A DNA stretch of 64,000 nt from Acidovorax sp. Leaf191 (GTDB lineage: Bacteria; Pseudomonadota; Gammaproteobacteria; Burkholderiales; Burkholderiaceae_C): positions 743,003 to 807,002 of the forward strand of contig NZ_LMPT01000019.1 of the NCBI RefSeq assembly GCF_001424425.1, in the 5' to 3' direction. Below, in pieces: positions 53,215 through 61,498 of this stretch. Position 1 is the stretch's first letter; every line of letters starts with the position of its first letter. The notes under the pieces are model-generated. The model was given only the letters and a program-made list of their open reading frames with translations. It searched no databases and was not told the DNA's origin. A program made the position numbers and the translations under genes.

Positions 53215-55344
53215 ATGCCCGCTCCACGCTCTCCCGCCTCCGCCTCGCCTGCCGCACGCAGCTGGGCCCACACCCGGATCACGGCCACCGCGGAGCAGCG
53301 GCGGGTGCTGGACTCCCAGGCCACGGCGTCCATCATCAGCGCGCTGGCGGGCACGGGCAAGACGACCACGCTGTGCATGAAGGCCTGCAACCTGCTGGCC
53401 ACGCTGGGGGACCAGAAGAATGCCGCGGCGCGCATCCTGGTGCTGGCGTACTCCCGGGCCGGCGTCACGGCCATCCGCGACCGCATGCTGCAACTTCACG
53501 GCGCCGTGCCGCGCAGCCTGGAGATCCTCACCATGGAGCAGCTGTGCGAGCAACTGCTGCGTGAGCAGGGCGACCCGGTGGAGATGCTGGACGACCCCGT
53601 ACGCCGGCGCTTTCTGATCCTGCAGGCCCAACAGGCGCTGCGCCAGGAGCTCGAGCGCAGCGCGGGCAGCGATGGCCTGGACGACGAACTGTTCTCGCAC
53701 AGCGTGGACGTCGACGCGTTCCTGGCCTTCGAGGCGCTGGCCAAGAAGAAGCTCCTGGACCAGGAGGCGCAGGCCTCGGGGCTGTCGCTGCGCGCGTTTT
53801 GTGAAGACCGGGACATCGACCACGCTCTGTACCGCCTGTACGGCCAGTACGAGCGCATGCGCGTGGGCATGAACCATGAACCGCGCTTCTACGCCGAGGG
53901 CGACTGCACCTTCGAGCTGTGCCGCCAGTTGGGCGAGCTGGACTGGGACCAGCCCTTCGAAGGGCTGCAGGGGCGCTACAGCGCCGTGCTGTTCGACGAG
54001 CTGCACGATCTGGACGAAGGCGCGCTCACCGTGCTGCGCGCGCTGGTGCGGGGCGACAACGGTTTCTTCGTGGGCGCCGGGGACTTCAACCAGCACATCC
54101 ACGAAGGCTCGTTCTCGGTGTTCGGCGGTGGCATGCAGCACATCCTGGCCTGCCTGCCCGCGGGCACCGAGGTGTTCAACATCCACACCACGCGCCGCTT
54201 CGGCGCCGACATCTGCGCGGCGCTCAACCCCTTGTTCGGCGTGGAGTTCGCGCCGGTGGCGGGCAGCTCCGACGCCTTCCTGCACCTGGCCTATGACAGC
54301 GACGAACATTGCGCCCAGCAACTGGTGGAGCTGCACGCGCAGATCGTGAACGGCTGGGGCGCGCTGCAGGAGCAGAAAGGACAAGCAGGCGGGCAAGGTC
54401 AGGCGGGGCCCAAGAGCGCACAGCACAGCTCGCTCAACGTGGTGCTGCGCAACCCGCAGGACAGCATCCTGCTGGAATGGGTGTTCGGCCACGAAGGCGT
54501 GCACTACGGCACCCAGGGCCTGAGCCCGTTCTACCTGCGGCGCGAGGTGGCGCTGGCGCTGGCGCTGATGTGGGCGCTGCACGGCAGCGAGGGCGACCAT
54601 CCCCATGCCGACGCAGGGGAGCGCCATCTCACCCCCGGCATCGTGGGCGCCGCCATCGAGGGGCTGCTGCACTACGGCCGCCGCGCGCCCCGCACCGATG
54701 CGGTGGACACCGACCTGCTGGCGCAGGGCCAGTTCGACACCGCGGTCTGGGCAGGCCTGCCCGGTGCCGACGAAGGCCAGAAGCTGGCCGCCACGCTGCA
54801 CAGCAGCAGCGCCCGCATGCGGCGCTTCATTGCGCATGGAGCGTTGGCCCCCACGGCGCCGGAGCTGACCGATGCCTGCGCGCGCATCATGGCGCTGGAG
54901 CCCACGGACAAGGCGGCCGTGCTGGCCGATGCGGGCGCGTTCTGCCAGCACCCACTGGTGCAGCGCATCTTTGCCGATGCGCCCATCCAGGACCGCGAGC
55001 GGCGCGCCTGCCTGGCCAGCCTGGAAAGCCTGGGCCGGCTGGCGCGGCAGATCCCGGTGGCGGAGTTTCTGGGCCGCCTCACGCTGATCGCCACCGCCAG
55101 CATCGCCATGCACGAGCAGGGCGAACCCGTGAGCCTGCGCCTGCTGACCGTGGAGGCCTGCAAGGGCCGCGAGTTCACCTTCGTGGCCGTGCCCTTTGTG
55201 GAGCGCGGCCGCTTCCCGGGCCCGGCGCCCCAGCAGGAGGCCTACCGTGAGCGCAACATGCTGTACGTGGCCACCACCCGGGCCCGCGCCGCGCTGTGGG
55301 TGCTGGAGAGCGCGGCCAAGCCGGTGTTGCCCGGCCCGGTCTGA
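53215..55344 (+). CDS. UvrD/Rep-like superfamily 1 helicase
   Basis: A 709-residue protein with Walker A ALAGTGKTTTL (Lys49), motif Ia-like LAYSRAGVTAI, Walker B VLFDELHDLDE (variant of DExx), a TRRFG motif, a motif V-like EACKGREFTFVAV and motif VI MLYVATTRARAALWV. The start MPAPRSPAS at 53215 leaves a short disordered leader. Probably a DNA helicase/translocase of unknown pathway. No nuclease gene is adjacent. The 177 bp that follow carry no gene. Confidence 0.88.
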   Translation: MPAPRSPASASPAARSWAHTRITATAEQRRVLDSQATASIISALAGTGKTTTLCMKACNLLATLGDQKNAAARILVLAYSRAGVTAIRDRMLQLHGAVPRSLEILTMEQLCEQLLREQGDPVEMLDDPVRRRFLILQAQQALRQELERSAGSDGLDDELFSHSVDVDAFLAFEALAKKKLLDQEAQASGLSLRAFCEDRDIDHALYRLYGQYERMRVGMNHEPRFYAEGDCTFELCRQLGELDWDQPFEGLQGRYSAVLFDELHDLDEGALTVLRALVRGDNGFFVGAGDFNQHIHEGSFSVFGGGMQHILACLPAGTEVFNIHTTRRFGADICAALNPLFGVEFAPVAGSSDAFLHLAYDSDEHCAQQLVELHAQIVNGWGALQEQKGQAGGQGQAGPKSAQHSSLNVVLRNPQDSILLEWVFGHEGVHYGTQGLSPFYLRREVALALALMWALHGSEGDHPHADAGERHLTPGIVGAAIEGLLHYGRRAPRTDAVDTDLLAQGQFDTAVWAGLPGADEGQKLAATLHSSSARMRRFIAHGALAPTAPELTDACARIMALEPTDKAAVLADAGAFCQHPLVQRIFADAPIQDRERRACLASLESLGRLARQIPVAEFLGRLTLIATASIAMHEQGEPVSLRLLTVEACKGREFTFVAVPFVERGRFPGPAPQQEAYRERNMLYVATTRARAALWVLESAAKPVLPGPV

Positions 55345-55521
55345 GACGCGTTGGCAGCCAGACCCGGAGCCTCTCCAGGTTCCGCAACGACGCCAGTCCT
55401 GAGCCCTTCCAGCGGCTGGCAAAACTCAGCGCAGCGGTCCTGGCCAGGCGTTGGGTTGCAGACAGTACTGCAAGGACGGCAAGACCCGACAACGAGGCCA
55501 GGAGAGCCTTGGCAGCCGCCG

Positions 55522-56307
55522 TCACCGAGATGCAAAGCCGTGCCAGGCCACCACATCCGCCACCATGTACACCCCCAGGGCCAGCAGCCCCACCATCAGG
55601 CAGCGCCTGAACCACACGGCCGACATGCGCTGGCGGATGCGCGTGCCCAGGGCCATGCCCAGCAGTGCGGGCACCAGCATCCACGCGGACAACACCAGGG
55701 TCGAGGCCGGGTAGCTCGCGTTGAGCGCCAGCCCACCCGCCAGCGCCAGGGTGGACACGGTAAAGCACAGGCCCATCGCCTGCACCAGCGCATCCCGGTG
55801 CAGGCCCAGGGCCTGCAGGTAGGGCACGGCGGGCACCACGAACACGCCGGTGGCGGCCGTGACCCCGCCCGTGGCCAGGCCCACCAGGGGCGACAGCCAG
55901 GCCTCCGCCCGGGGCGGTACATGCAGGCGCGCCCCCAGCAGTCCCCACACCGCGTAGGCGATGAGCGCCACGCCCAGCAAGGCGCGCGACCAGGCCCCGG
56001 CTGGCGCCCCCAGCAGCCAGGCGCCCAGCCAAGTGCCCGCGCAGATGCCCCACTGCAGGCCACCCAGGCGGCGCAGCAGCGGCCACAGCGTGGCCCAGGG
56101 GCGCAGCTGCCAGAGGTTGGTGACCAGCGACGGCACGATGAGCAGCGCCGCCGCCTCGGCCGGCACCACCAGCAACGCCAGCAAAGCCATCGACACGGTG
56201 GGCAACCCCAGGCCCACCACGCCCTTGATGCAGCCCGCCAGCAAGAACACGGCAGCCATCGCCACCAGCCACATTCCGCCGTGGGCGCCCAGGCCGAGGC
56301 CTGTCAT
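55522..56307 (-). CDS. TauE/SafE-family anion exporter
   Basis: A 261-residue membrane protein with about eight helices. GCIKGVVGLGLPTVSMALLA near the N-terminus and GGVTAATGVFVVPAVPYL in the middle are the two TauE/SafE repeats. Members export sulphite or other sulphonates and organic anions. It is divergent from the LysR gene, which likely regulates it. Confidence 0.9.
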   Translation of the reverse strand: MTGLGLGAHGGMWLVAMAAVFLLAGCIKGVVGLGLPTVSMALLALLVVPAEAAALLIVPSLVTNLWQLRPWATLWPLLRRLGGLQWGICAGTWLGAWLLGAPAGAWSRALLGVALIAYAVWGLLGARLHVPPRAEAWLSPLVGLATGGVTAATGVFVVPAVPYLQALGLHRDALVQAMGLCFTVSTLALAGGLALNASYPASTLVLSAWMLVPALLGMALGTRIRQRMSAVWFRRCLMVGLLALGVYMVADVVAWHGFASR

Positions 56308-56526
56308 GGGTGCAGATCCGCCTGCATGCGCCGGGCCTCGCGCGCCGCTCGCCGGTATCCAGGATGTTTCTTCTGATGCATTGCCAGCGCTCCACTGCCC
56401 GCACCATGCGGCGGGCCGTGGGCGCATTCTTCGCAACTCCGGCGCGCCTGAAAATGCGGAAGCTGCGCAGCCAGCCTCAGGCACAGCCGAAGCTCGCTGC
56501 GGGAGGGGTGTGGTAGTTTTGCGCCC

Positions 56527-57432
56527 ATGCGTTTTGACCTGACCGACCTGCGGCTCTTCGTGCACGTGCACGAGGCGGGCACCATCACCGGCGGCGCCGA
56601 GCGCAGCCACATGGCGCTGGCATCGGCCAGCGAGCGCATTCGCGGCATGGAAGATGCGCTGGGCGTGCCGCTGCTGGTGCGCGCCCAGCGGGGCGTGCAG
56701 CCCACGCCGGCGGGCCACACGCTGCTGCACCACGCCCGGCTGGTGCTGCGCCAGATGGAGCACCTGCGCGGCGACCTGGGCGACTACGGCAACGGCCTGG
56801 CGGGCCACGTGCGCCTGCGCTGCAACTCGTCGGCCCTGAGCGAATTTCTGCCGGCGGCGATGGCGGGCTTTCTGCAGCAGCACCCGCGCATCTCCATCGA
56901 TGTGCAGGAAGCCCCGAGCGAAGACGTGGCAGATGCCGTGCGCTCGGGCCTGTGCGACATGGGCGTGGCGTCGGATGCGGCGGACCTGCAAGGGCTTGCC
57001 ACCTGGGCGCTGCGGCCGGACCCGCTGGTGCTGGTCGTACCGCGCCACCATGCCCTGGCCAGCGCGCCGCGGCTGGCGCTGGCCGACGCGGCGCACCTGG
57101 ACTTCATCGGCCTGGCCGAAGGCAGCGCACTGCAAAGCCATGTGGCGCGGCACGCCCAGCGCATGGGCCAGCGGCTGCGCTTTCGGGTGCGGCTGCGGCA
57201 CTTCGAGGCCGTCTGCCAACTGGTGGGGCTGGGCGCCGGAGTGGGCATCGTGCCCCTGGCCGCCGCCCAACGGCACCGCCGTGCGCACGGCATCAAGGCT
57301 CTGCGGCTGACCGACGGGTGGGCCCATCGCAGCCTGGTGCTGTGCACCCGCAGCCCCGGCGAGCTGCCGCAGCATGCGCTGCAACTGCTGCAGCACCTGG
57401 TGGCGGGCGCGACGGCCATTGCACGCGAATGA
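56527..57432 (+). CDS. LysR-family transcriptional regulator
   Basis: A 301-residue regulator. The N-terminal winged helix (~1-60; LTDLRLFVHVHEAGTITGGA) is followed by a periplasmic-binding-like effector domain. The 219-bp divergent gap to the TauE gene is the expected operator region, though I see no clear T-N11-A box. The effector is unknown, perhaps the exported anion. Confidence 0.92.
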   Translation: MRFDLTDLRLFVHVHEAGTITGGAERSHMALASASERIRGMEDALGVPLLVRAQRGVQPTPAGHTLLHHARLVLRQMEHLRGDLGDYGNGLAGHVRLRCNSSALSEFLPAAMAGFLQQHPRISIDVQEAPSEDVADAVRSGLCDMGVASDAADLQGLATWALRPDPLVLVVPRHHALASAPRLALADAAHLDFIGLAEGSALQSHVARHAQRMGQRLRFRVRLRHFEAVCQLVGLGAGVGIVPLAAAQRHRRAHGIKALRLTDGWAHRSLVLCTRSPGELPQHALQLLQHLVAGATAIARE

Positions 57433-57464
57433 CCAGTGGGCGCTGCTGCAGCCCGAATATCGAA

Positions 57465-57522
57465 TAAAAAATGGCGCTACCGCGCTCTAGACAAGCGCCA
57501 GCAGCTATTAAAAATATAGCAA
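57465..57522. repeat. Comamonadaceae-type intergenic repeat, copy 3
   Basis: AAAAATGGCGCTACCGCGCT, then CTAGACAAGCGCCAGCAGCT and ATTAAAAATATAGCAA. On the minus strand it shows the TAATAGCTGCTGGCGCTTGTC core of copies 1 and 2. It sits between the LysR and SbmA-like stops (convergent genes). Confidence 0.65.
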
Positions 57523-57589
57523 TTCACTGCCAGGCCAACGAATGGCCCGCGGTGCAGGTACCAGCCGGCGCGCGCCCTGCTCTGCCGCC

Positions 57590-58585
57590 TCAGCCCGCCA
57601 GCCCCTCTGCCATCGGCGCCGTCATCTGCCGCTCGAAGGCGCGCAGGCGCTTGTAGACCGAGATCTGCTCCACCACCGTGCTCCAGTTCAGCACCAGGAA
57701 CTGGAACGACTCGAGCACCTTGTCGAACGCCCGCGCGATCTGCTGCATCACCCCCAGCGTGATGGCCCCGGCCACCAGCGTGGGCCCGAGCGCCACCAGC
57801 GGCACGAGCACGCTCACCTGCAGGTAGGACCATTTCACGACGTCGAAATACAGGTAGTGGAAGAACAGCCGGAAGTAGTTGCGCCGCACGTCCTGGAACA
57901 ACGCGGCGGCAGTGGGCGGGGATGCGCGGGCCGCGTCGTCCTCGCCCAGCACCAGTTCCTTGCGGTAGGCCGCCTCCACGCGCTGGTTCTGGAATTCGAG
58001 CCCCGGCAGCTTCACGCCCACCAGCGCCAGCAGCAGCGTGCCTCCCAGCGACCACAGCAGCGCCACCCAGACCAGCGAGTGCGGCACGGCACCCAGCACC
58101 GGCAGCGCCGTGACCTTGTCCGAGAGCGTCCACAGGATGGGCAAAAACGCGGCCAGCGTCATCAGGCTGCGCATGAAGCTCAGCCCCAGGTCTTCCATGA
58201 TGCGGGCGAAGCGCATCGTGTCCTCCTGCACCCGCTGCGCCGCGCCTTCGATGTGGCGCAGCCGGGGCCAGGCGGCCATGTAGTGCTCGTTCATGGCCTG
58301 TCGCCAGCGAAAGATGTAGTGCTTGGAGAAAAAGTCCACCAGCACCGCCGTGGTCACATACAGCATGGCCACGTGCGTGAAGGTGGACAGCTGGCGCCAG
58401 AACTCCTCCATGGTGATGCTGCCCGGCTGGCTCAGGCCCTTTTGCACCAGGTCGTAGAAGCTGCCGAACCAGTCGTTGATCTGCACGTCGAGCTCGACGC
58501 GGTACCAGGTGGCCAGCAGGATAACGATGGAGCCCAGGATCGACCAGGCCCACCACCGGCGGGAGAAAAAGAAGGACTTGAACAT
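57590..58585 (-). CDS. sbmA: SbmA/BacA-like inner-membrane peptide transporter
   Basis: A 331-residue protein. The N-terminus (RRWWAWSILGSIVILLATWY) and the LDVQINDWFGSFYDLVQKGL segment are hallmarks of SbmA. There are about six to seven membrane helices and no ATPase domain. It imports antimicrobial peptides and some peptide-like antibiotics using the proton gradient. It is shorter than E. coli SbmA (~400), ending soon after the VVEQISVYKRLRAFE region, which is typical of many beta-proteobacterial members. Monocistronic. Confidence 0.9.
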   Translation of the reverse strand: MFKSFFFSRRWWAWSILGSIVILLATWYRVELDVQINDWFGSFYDLVQKGLSQPGSITMEEFWRQLSTFTHVAMLYVTTAVLVDFFSKHYIFRWRQAMNEHYMAAWPRLRHIEGAAQRVQEDTMRFARIMEDLGLSFMRSLMTLAAFLPILWTLSDKVTALPVLGAVPHSLVWVALLWSLGGTLLLALVGVKLPGLEFQNQRVEAAYRKELVLGEDDAARASPPTAAALFQDVRRNYFRLFFHYLYFDVVKWSYLQVSVLVPLVALGPTLVAGAITLGVMQQIARAFDKVLESFQFLVLNWSTVVEQISVYKRLRAFERQMTAPMAEGLAG

Positions 58586-58776
58586 CGTGGATGCCGAGTT
58601 GTTATGGTTCTGCGGAATGTGATCGCGGCGTCGCGCGAACGTTCCGTGGCTGGCTCACGGTTCTTTCTGGCCGATGTCCGTGTCGTGGCCTCGCTGCCTG
58701 CACCTTCTCTCAGCCCGCATTTCCATCACGGCGCCCCACTCTCGCGTCGCGCCGCATCGAGCCGCAGGAAGCCGCG

Positions 58777-61311
58777 TCAGCGCTGGCGCTCCAGGAGCCA
58801 GCGCTCGGCGTCGGCCTGCTGGCCGAAGCGTGCCCAGTCCAGGGCCGTCTTGCCGTGCGGGTCGCGGCGCCACAGGTCGATGCCGCGGCCCTCCAGCCAC
58901 TGCAGCACCGCCACCCGGCCTTTGGCGGCCGCCAGCATGGCGGGCGTCTCGCCGCGGCTGGCGGGTGCGGGTTCGTCCAGCGGCTGGCCCTGGTCGGCCA
59001 GCCATTGCAGGCACGGCACGCACCCGCTTTGCGCAGCCATGTGCACGGGGCCCCAGTCCCAGCGGTTGCGGGCTTGCAGGCTGGCACCGGCCTGCACCAG
59101 CCGCTGCGCCACGGCCAGATGGCCGCCCCAAAAAGCGCGCAGCAGCGCGGTGTCGCCCCGCTCGCTGTCTTTCTGCGTCTGGCGCAGGTCCGGCTGCGCG
59201 CCCGCCTTGAGCAGCAGCTCCACGTGGGCCATCTGCCCCCGGTGCGCCGCCAGCATCAACATGGAAGACCCGTTGTCCGCCAGCAGGTTCGGGTTGGCGC
59301 CATCGCGCAGGGCCTGCTCCAGCGCAGCGGCATCGCCCGCGTTCTGCGCATCCATCAGCCGGCCGTCCGGGCCCGACCAGGTCCGGTGCGACGCGGCACC
59401 GCCGGCTGCGTTGATGGTGGCGACGCCCACGGGACTGCGTGGCGCCCACCACAGGGCCACAACCACTGCGCCGATGAACAACCAGCCCCAGGCGGGGCGC
59501 GACACGTCCTGGCGCTGCGAACGCCGTGCGCCCGGCGTGAAGCGGCCGCGGCGGTCCTGCCAGGCCTTGGCAATGGCCCGGCCCACGCCGGCCGCAGCAT
59601 CGGGCCCGTTCAGCGCCGGCGTGAGCTGCACCAGCGTGCCCTGCGCGTTGCGGCCATACACCGCATGGTGGTTGTTCTGTGCGCTGCCGCTGCCCGTGGC
59701 ATACACGACCTTGTGCACCAGCGATTGGCTGGCATCGCCCGCCACCGATCTCACGGTGGTCCACATCCAGGAGCTGCAGCGCGCCACCACGCCATCGTCC
59801 TGCACCCGGGTCACCCAATTGCGCGTTGCCGCGTGCAGCGACACGGCCAGCAGCCCCGCCGTCACGGCCAGCCCGCCCCACGACCGGGGCAGCACCACGC
59901 CATGCAGGCCGATGCGGTCATTGACGAGCCATTCCATGGCCAGCGCCGCCAGCGCGATGCCGGCTCCCCAGCGCCAGGCCTGCTGCTCAAAGCTGATCTG
60001 CACGCCCTGCGGCAACTCCTGCAGGACAGCGCCTGCAGGCCACGCGGGGATGGTGCCCGCAATCTGCGCGGCCTCTGGCGGGGCAATGGGCTCCTCGCGC
60101 TTCCACACTGCGCGGGGGTCGAAGCGGTCCTCGGGCACCGAATCGCCAAAGCCCACGGGGGCGGCCTTGACGGGCAGGTCGTAGGACAGCTCCACCGAAC
60201 CATCGGCCCCCAGCAGTTCAACCCTCCAGTCGACCCGCTCCCGGCCCCGCTGCGCACCGTGGGCGGGTGCGTCTGGCGGCACCTCGAAGCGTGCGACCAG
60301 CCGCAGGCCGCCGTCGGGCGTAGGCTGCAGCGAAGCCGGGGCGTCCACCGCTTCGACCTGCCGCTCGGGCGAGCCGGAGCTCGATTCATCCACCCGGTAC
60401 TGCGCCAGGCGCAGGCGCAGGGCCTGGGCGCCGGGCTGTGCAGCAGCACGGTGCGGCAACCGCAGCGTGACCTCCACCAAGCGGCCCGCCTGGGGCTGCT
60501 CGGGCAACGAGGTGAACGCCGAGCCCCGGTAGCGCCACACCATGCGGGTCTGGCGGATGGCCAGGCCCAGCATCAGCACACCGACCAGCACGAAGACGCC
60601 GATGAACCCCTGGGCCCAGCCCGACGCATTGCGGTCGGACCAGAGCAGCGCGGCCATGGGGAACGACAGGCCGCACCACAGCAGGCTGAAAATCCAGGCC
60701 CCGACCGCCGTGCCGTGCAGTGAATTGCGCGGGGCCGGCCCGCTGGCTGGCAGCTCGCCCTGCGCGGGCTGCGCCAGGCCCATCGACTCGCCGCGACCGA
60801 TGAGCAGCAGCACAAAGACACAAGCCGCCACCACCCCCACCGCGGTGAAGATCAGAGCAAACGGCAAGCGAAAGATCTGCAGCCGCCACCGGATGGAAGG
60901 GTCGATCAGCGACTGGGCAGGGTTGTCCGGATTCACCCGTACCGTGATGGGCTGGTCGCGGGCCTGCGCCTGCTGCAGCCGGCCGTGCCACTGCTGGTGC
61001 CAGTCGCCGATGTTGTCGGACCCGCTCTGCGCATCGAGCCCCACCCGTGTTCCCTCGTGGCGCGCGCCGTTGAACTCGTAGCGGTAGCGGGCCTGCACTT
61101 CGTACGTCGTGCCGCCCTTGCTGCCCGGGTGCCGCTTCAGCTCGGCGCTGATCACCTGCGCAGGTACCTGCTGCCACTGCCCCACCTGCCAGGCGGTCCA
61201 CAGTGTCTGAGCCAGAGGCTTCAAACCGAAGAAGTAGCCCCCCAGGCCGAAGGCGACGGCAAAAATCGCGCTGAACACCAGCGCCCCTGCGCGCCCCATT
61301 GTGTTTTTCAT
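58777..61311 (-). CDS. DUF3592 membrane protein with C-terminal ankyrin repeats
   Basis: An 844-residue protein. A first membrane helix (~8-30), an extracytoplasmic DUF3592-like beta domain (~45-125; WQQVPAQVISAEL), and helices near 145-170, 200-222 and 232-252. A long beta-rich domain (~270-440), two further helices near 470-515 and one near 600-620 come next. About six ankyrin repeats (~650-840; SSMLMLAAHRGQMAHVELLL; ETPAMLAAAKGRVAVLQWL) end the protein. It looks like a membrane-anchored docking protein. Function unknown. The gap downstream of acnB (61312-61498) has only the acnB terminator and its promoter. Confidence 0.82.
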   Translation of the reverse strand: MKNTMGRAGALVFSAIFAVAFGLGGYFFGLKPLAQTLWTAWQVGQWQQVPAQVISAELKRHPGSKGGTTYEVQARYRYEFNGARHEGTRVGLDAQSGSDNIGDWHQQWHGRLQQAQARDQPITVRVNPDNPAQSLIDPSIRWRLQIFRLPFALIFTAVGVVAACVFVLLLIGRGESMGLAQPAQGELPASGPAPRNSLHGTAVGAWIFSLLWCGLSFPMAALLWSDRNASGWAQGFIGVFVLVGVLMLGLAIRQTRMVWRYRGSAFTSLPEQPQAGRLVEVTLRLPHRAAAQPGAQALRLRLAQYRVDESSSGSPERQVEAVDAPASLQPTPDGGLRLVARFEVPPDAPAHGAQRGRERVDWRVELLGADGSVELSYDLPVKAAPVGFGDSVPEDRFDPRAVWKREEPIAPPEAAQIAGTIPAWPAGAVLQELPQGVQISFEQQAWRWGAGIALAALAMEWLVNDRIGLHGVVLPRSWGGLAVTAGLLAVSLHAATRNWVTRVQDDGVVARCSSWMWTTVRSVAGDASQSLVHKVVYATGSGSAQNNHHAVYGRNAQGTLVQLTPALNGPDAAAGVGRAIAKAWQDRRGRFTPGARRSQRQDVSRPAWGWLFIGAVVVALWWAPRSPVGVATINAAGGAASHRTWSGPDGRLMDAQNAGDAAALEQALRDGANPNLLADNGSSMLMLAAHRGQMAHVELLLKAGAQPDLRQTQKDSERGDTALLRAFWGGHLAVAQRLVQAGASLQARNRWDWGPVHMAAQSGCVPCLQWLADQGQPLDEPAPASRGETPAMLAAAKGRVAVLQWLEGRGIDLWRRDPHGKTALDWARFGQQADAERWLLERQR

Positions 61312-61441
61312 GAATCCCTCCCTTGTCGTGGTGGTTGTTGTTATGCCGCGAGCTTAGCTGCCAACATGTGACAAATCGGTGACTGTCATGTTGCCGACAA
61401 ACCACTGTCACGAGCCCCCCTCCCACAACGCGGGCACCCAT

Positions 61442-61467
61442 AAAAAAAGCGGCCCCGAAGGGCCGCT
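61442..61467 (-). terminator. Intrinsic terminator of acnB
   Basis: On the minus strand AGCGGCCC-TTCG-GGGCCGCT (61448-61467) is followed by a seven-T run (61442-61448). The UUCG tetraloop and T-run make it a textbook terminator 32 bp after the acnB stop. Confidence 0.93.
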
Positions 61468-61498
61468 TGGCAGGCACGGTCTGGCCGCCGCCGCGGGA

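Noticed and set aside
57542-60184. An 880-codon plus-strand frame
   Set aside because: Shadow of sbmA and the DUF3592/ankyrin gene.
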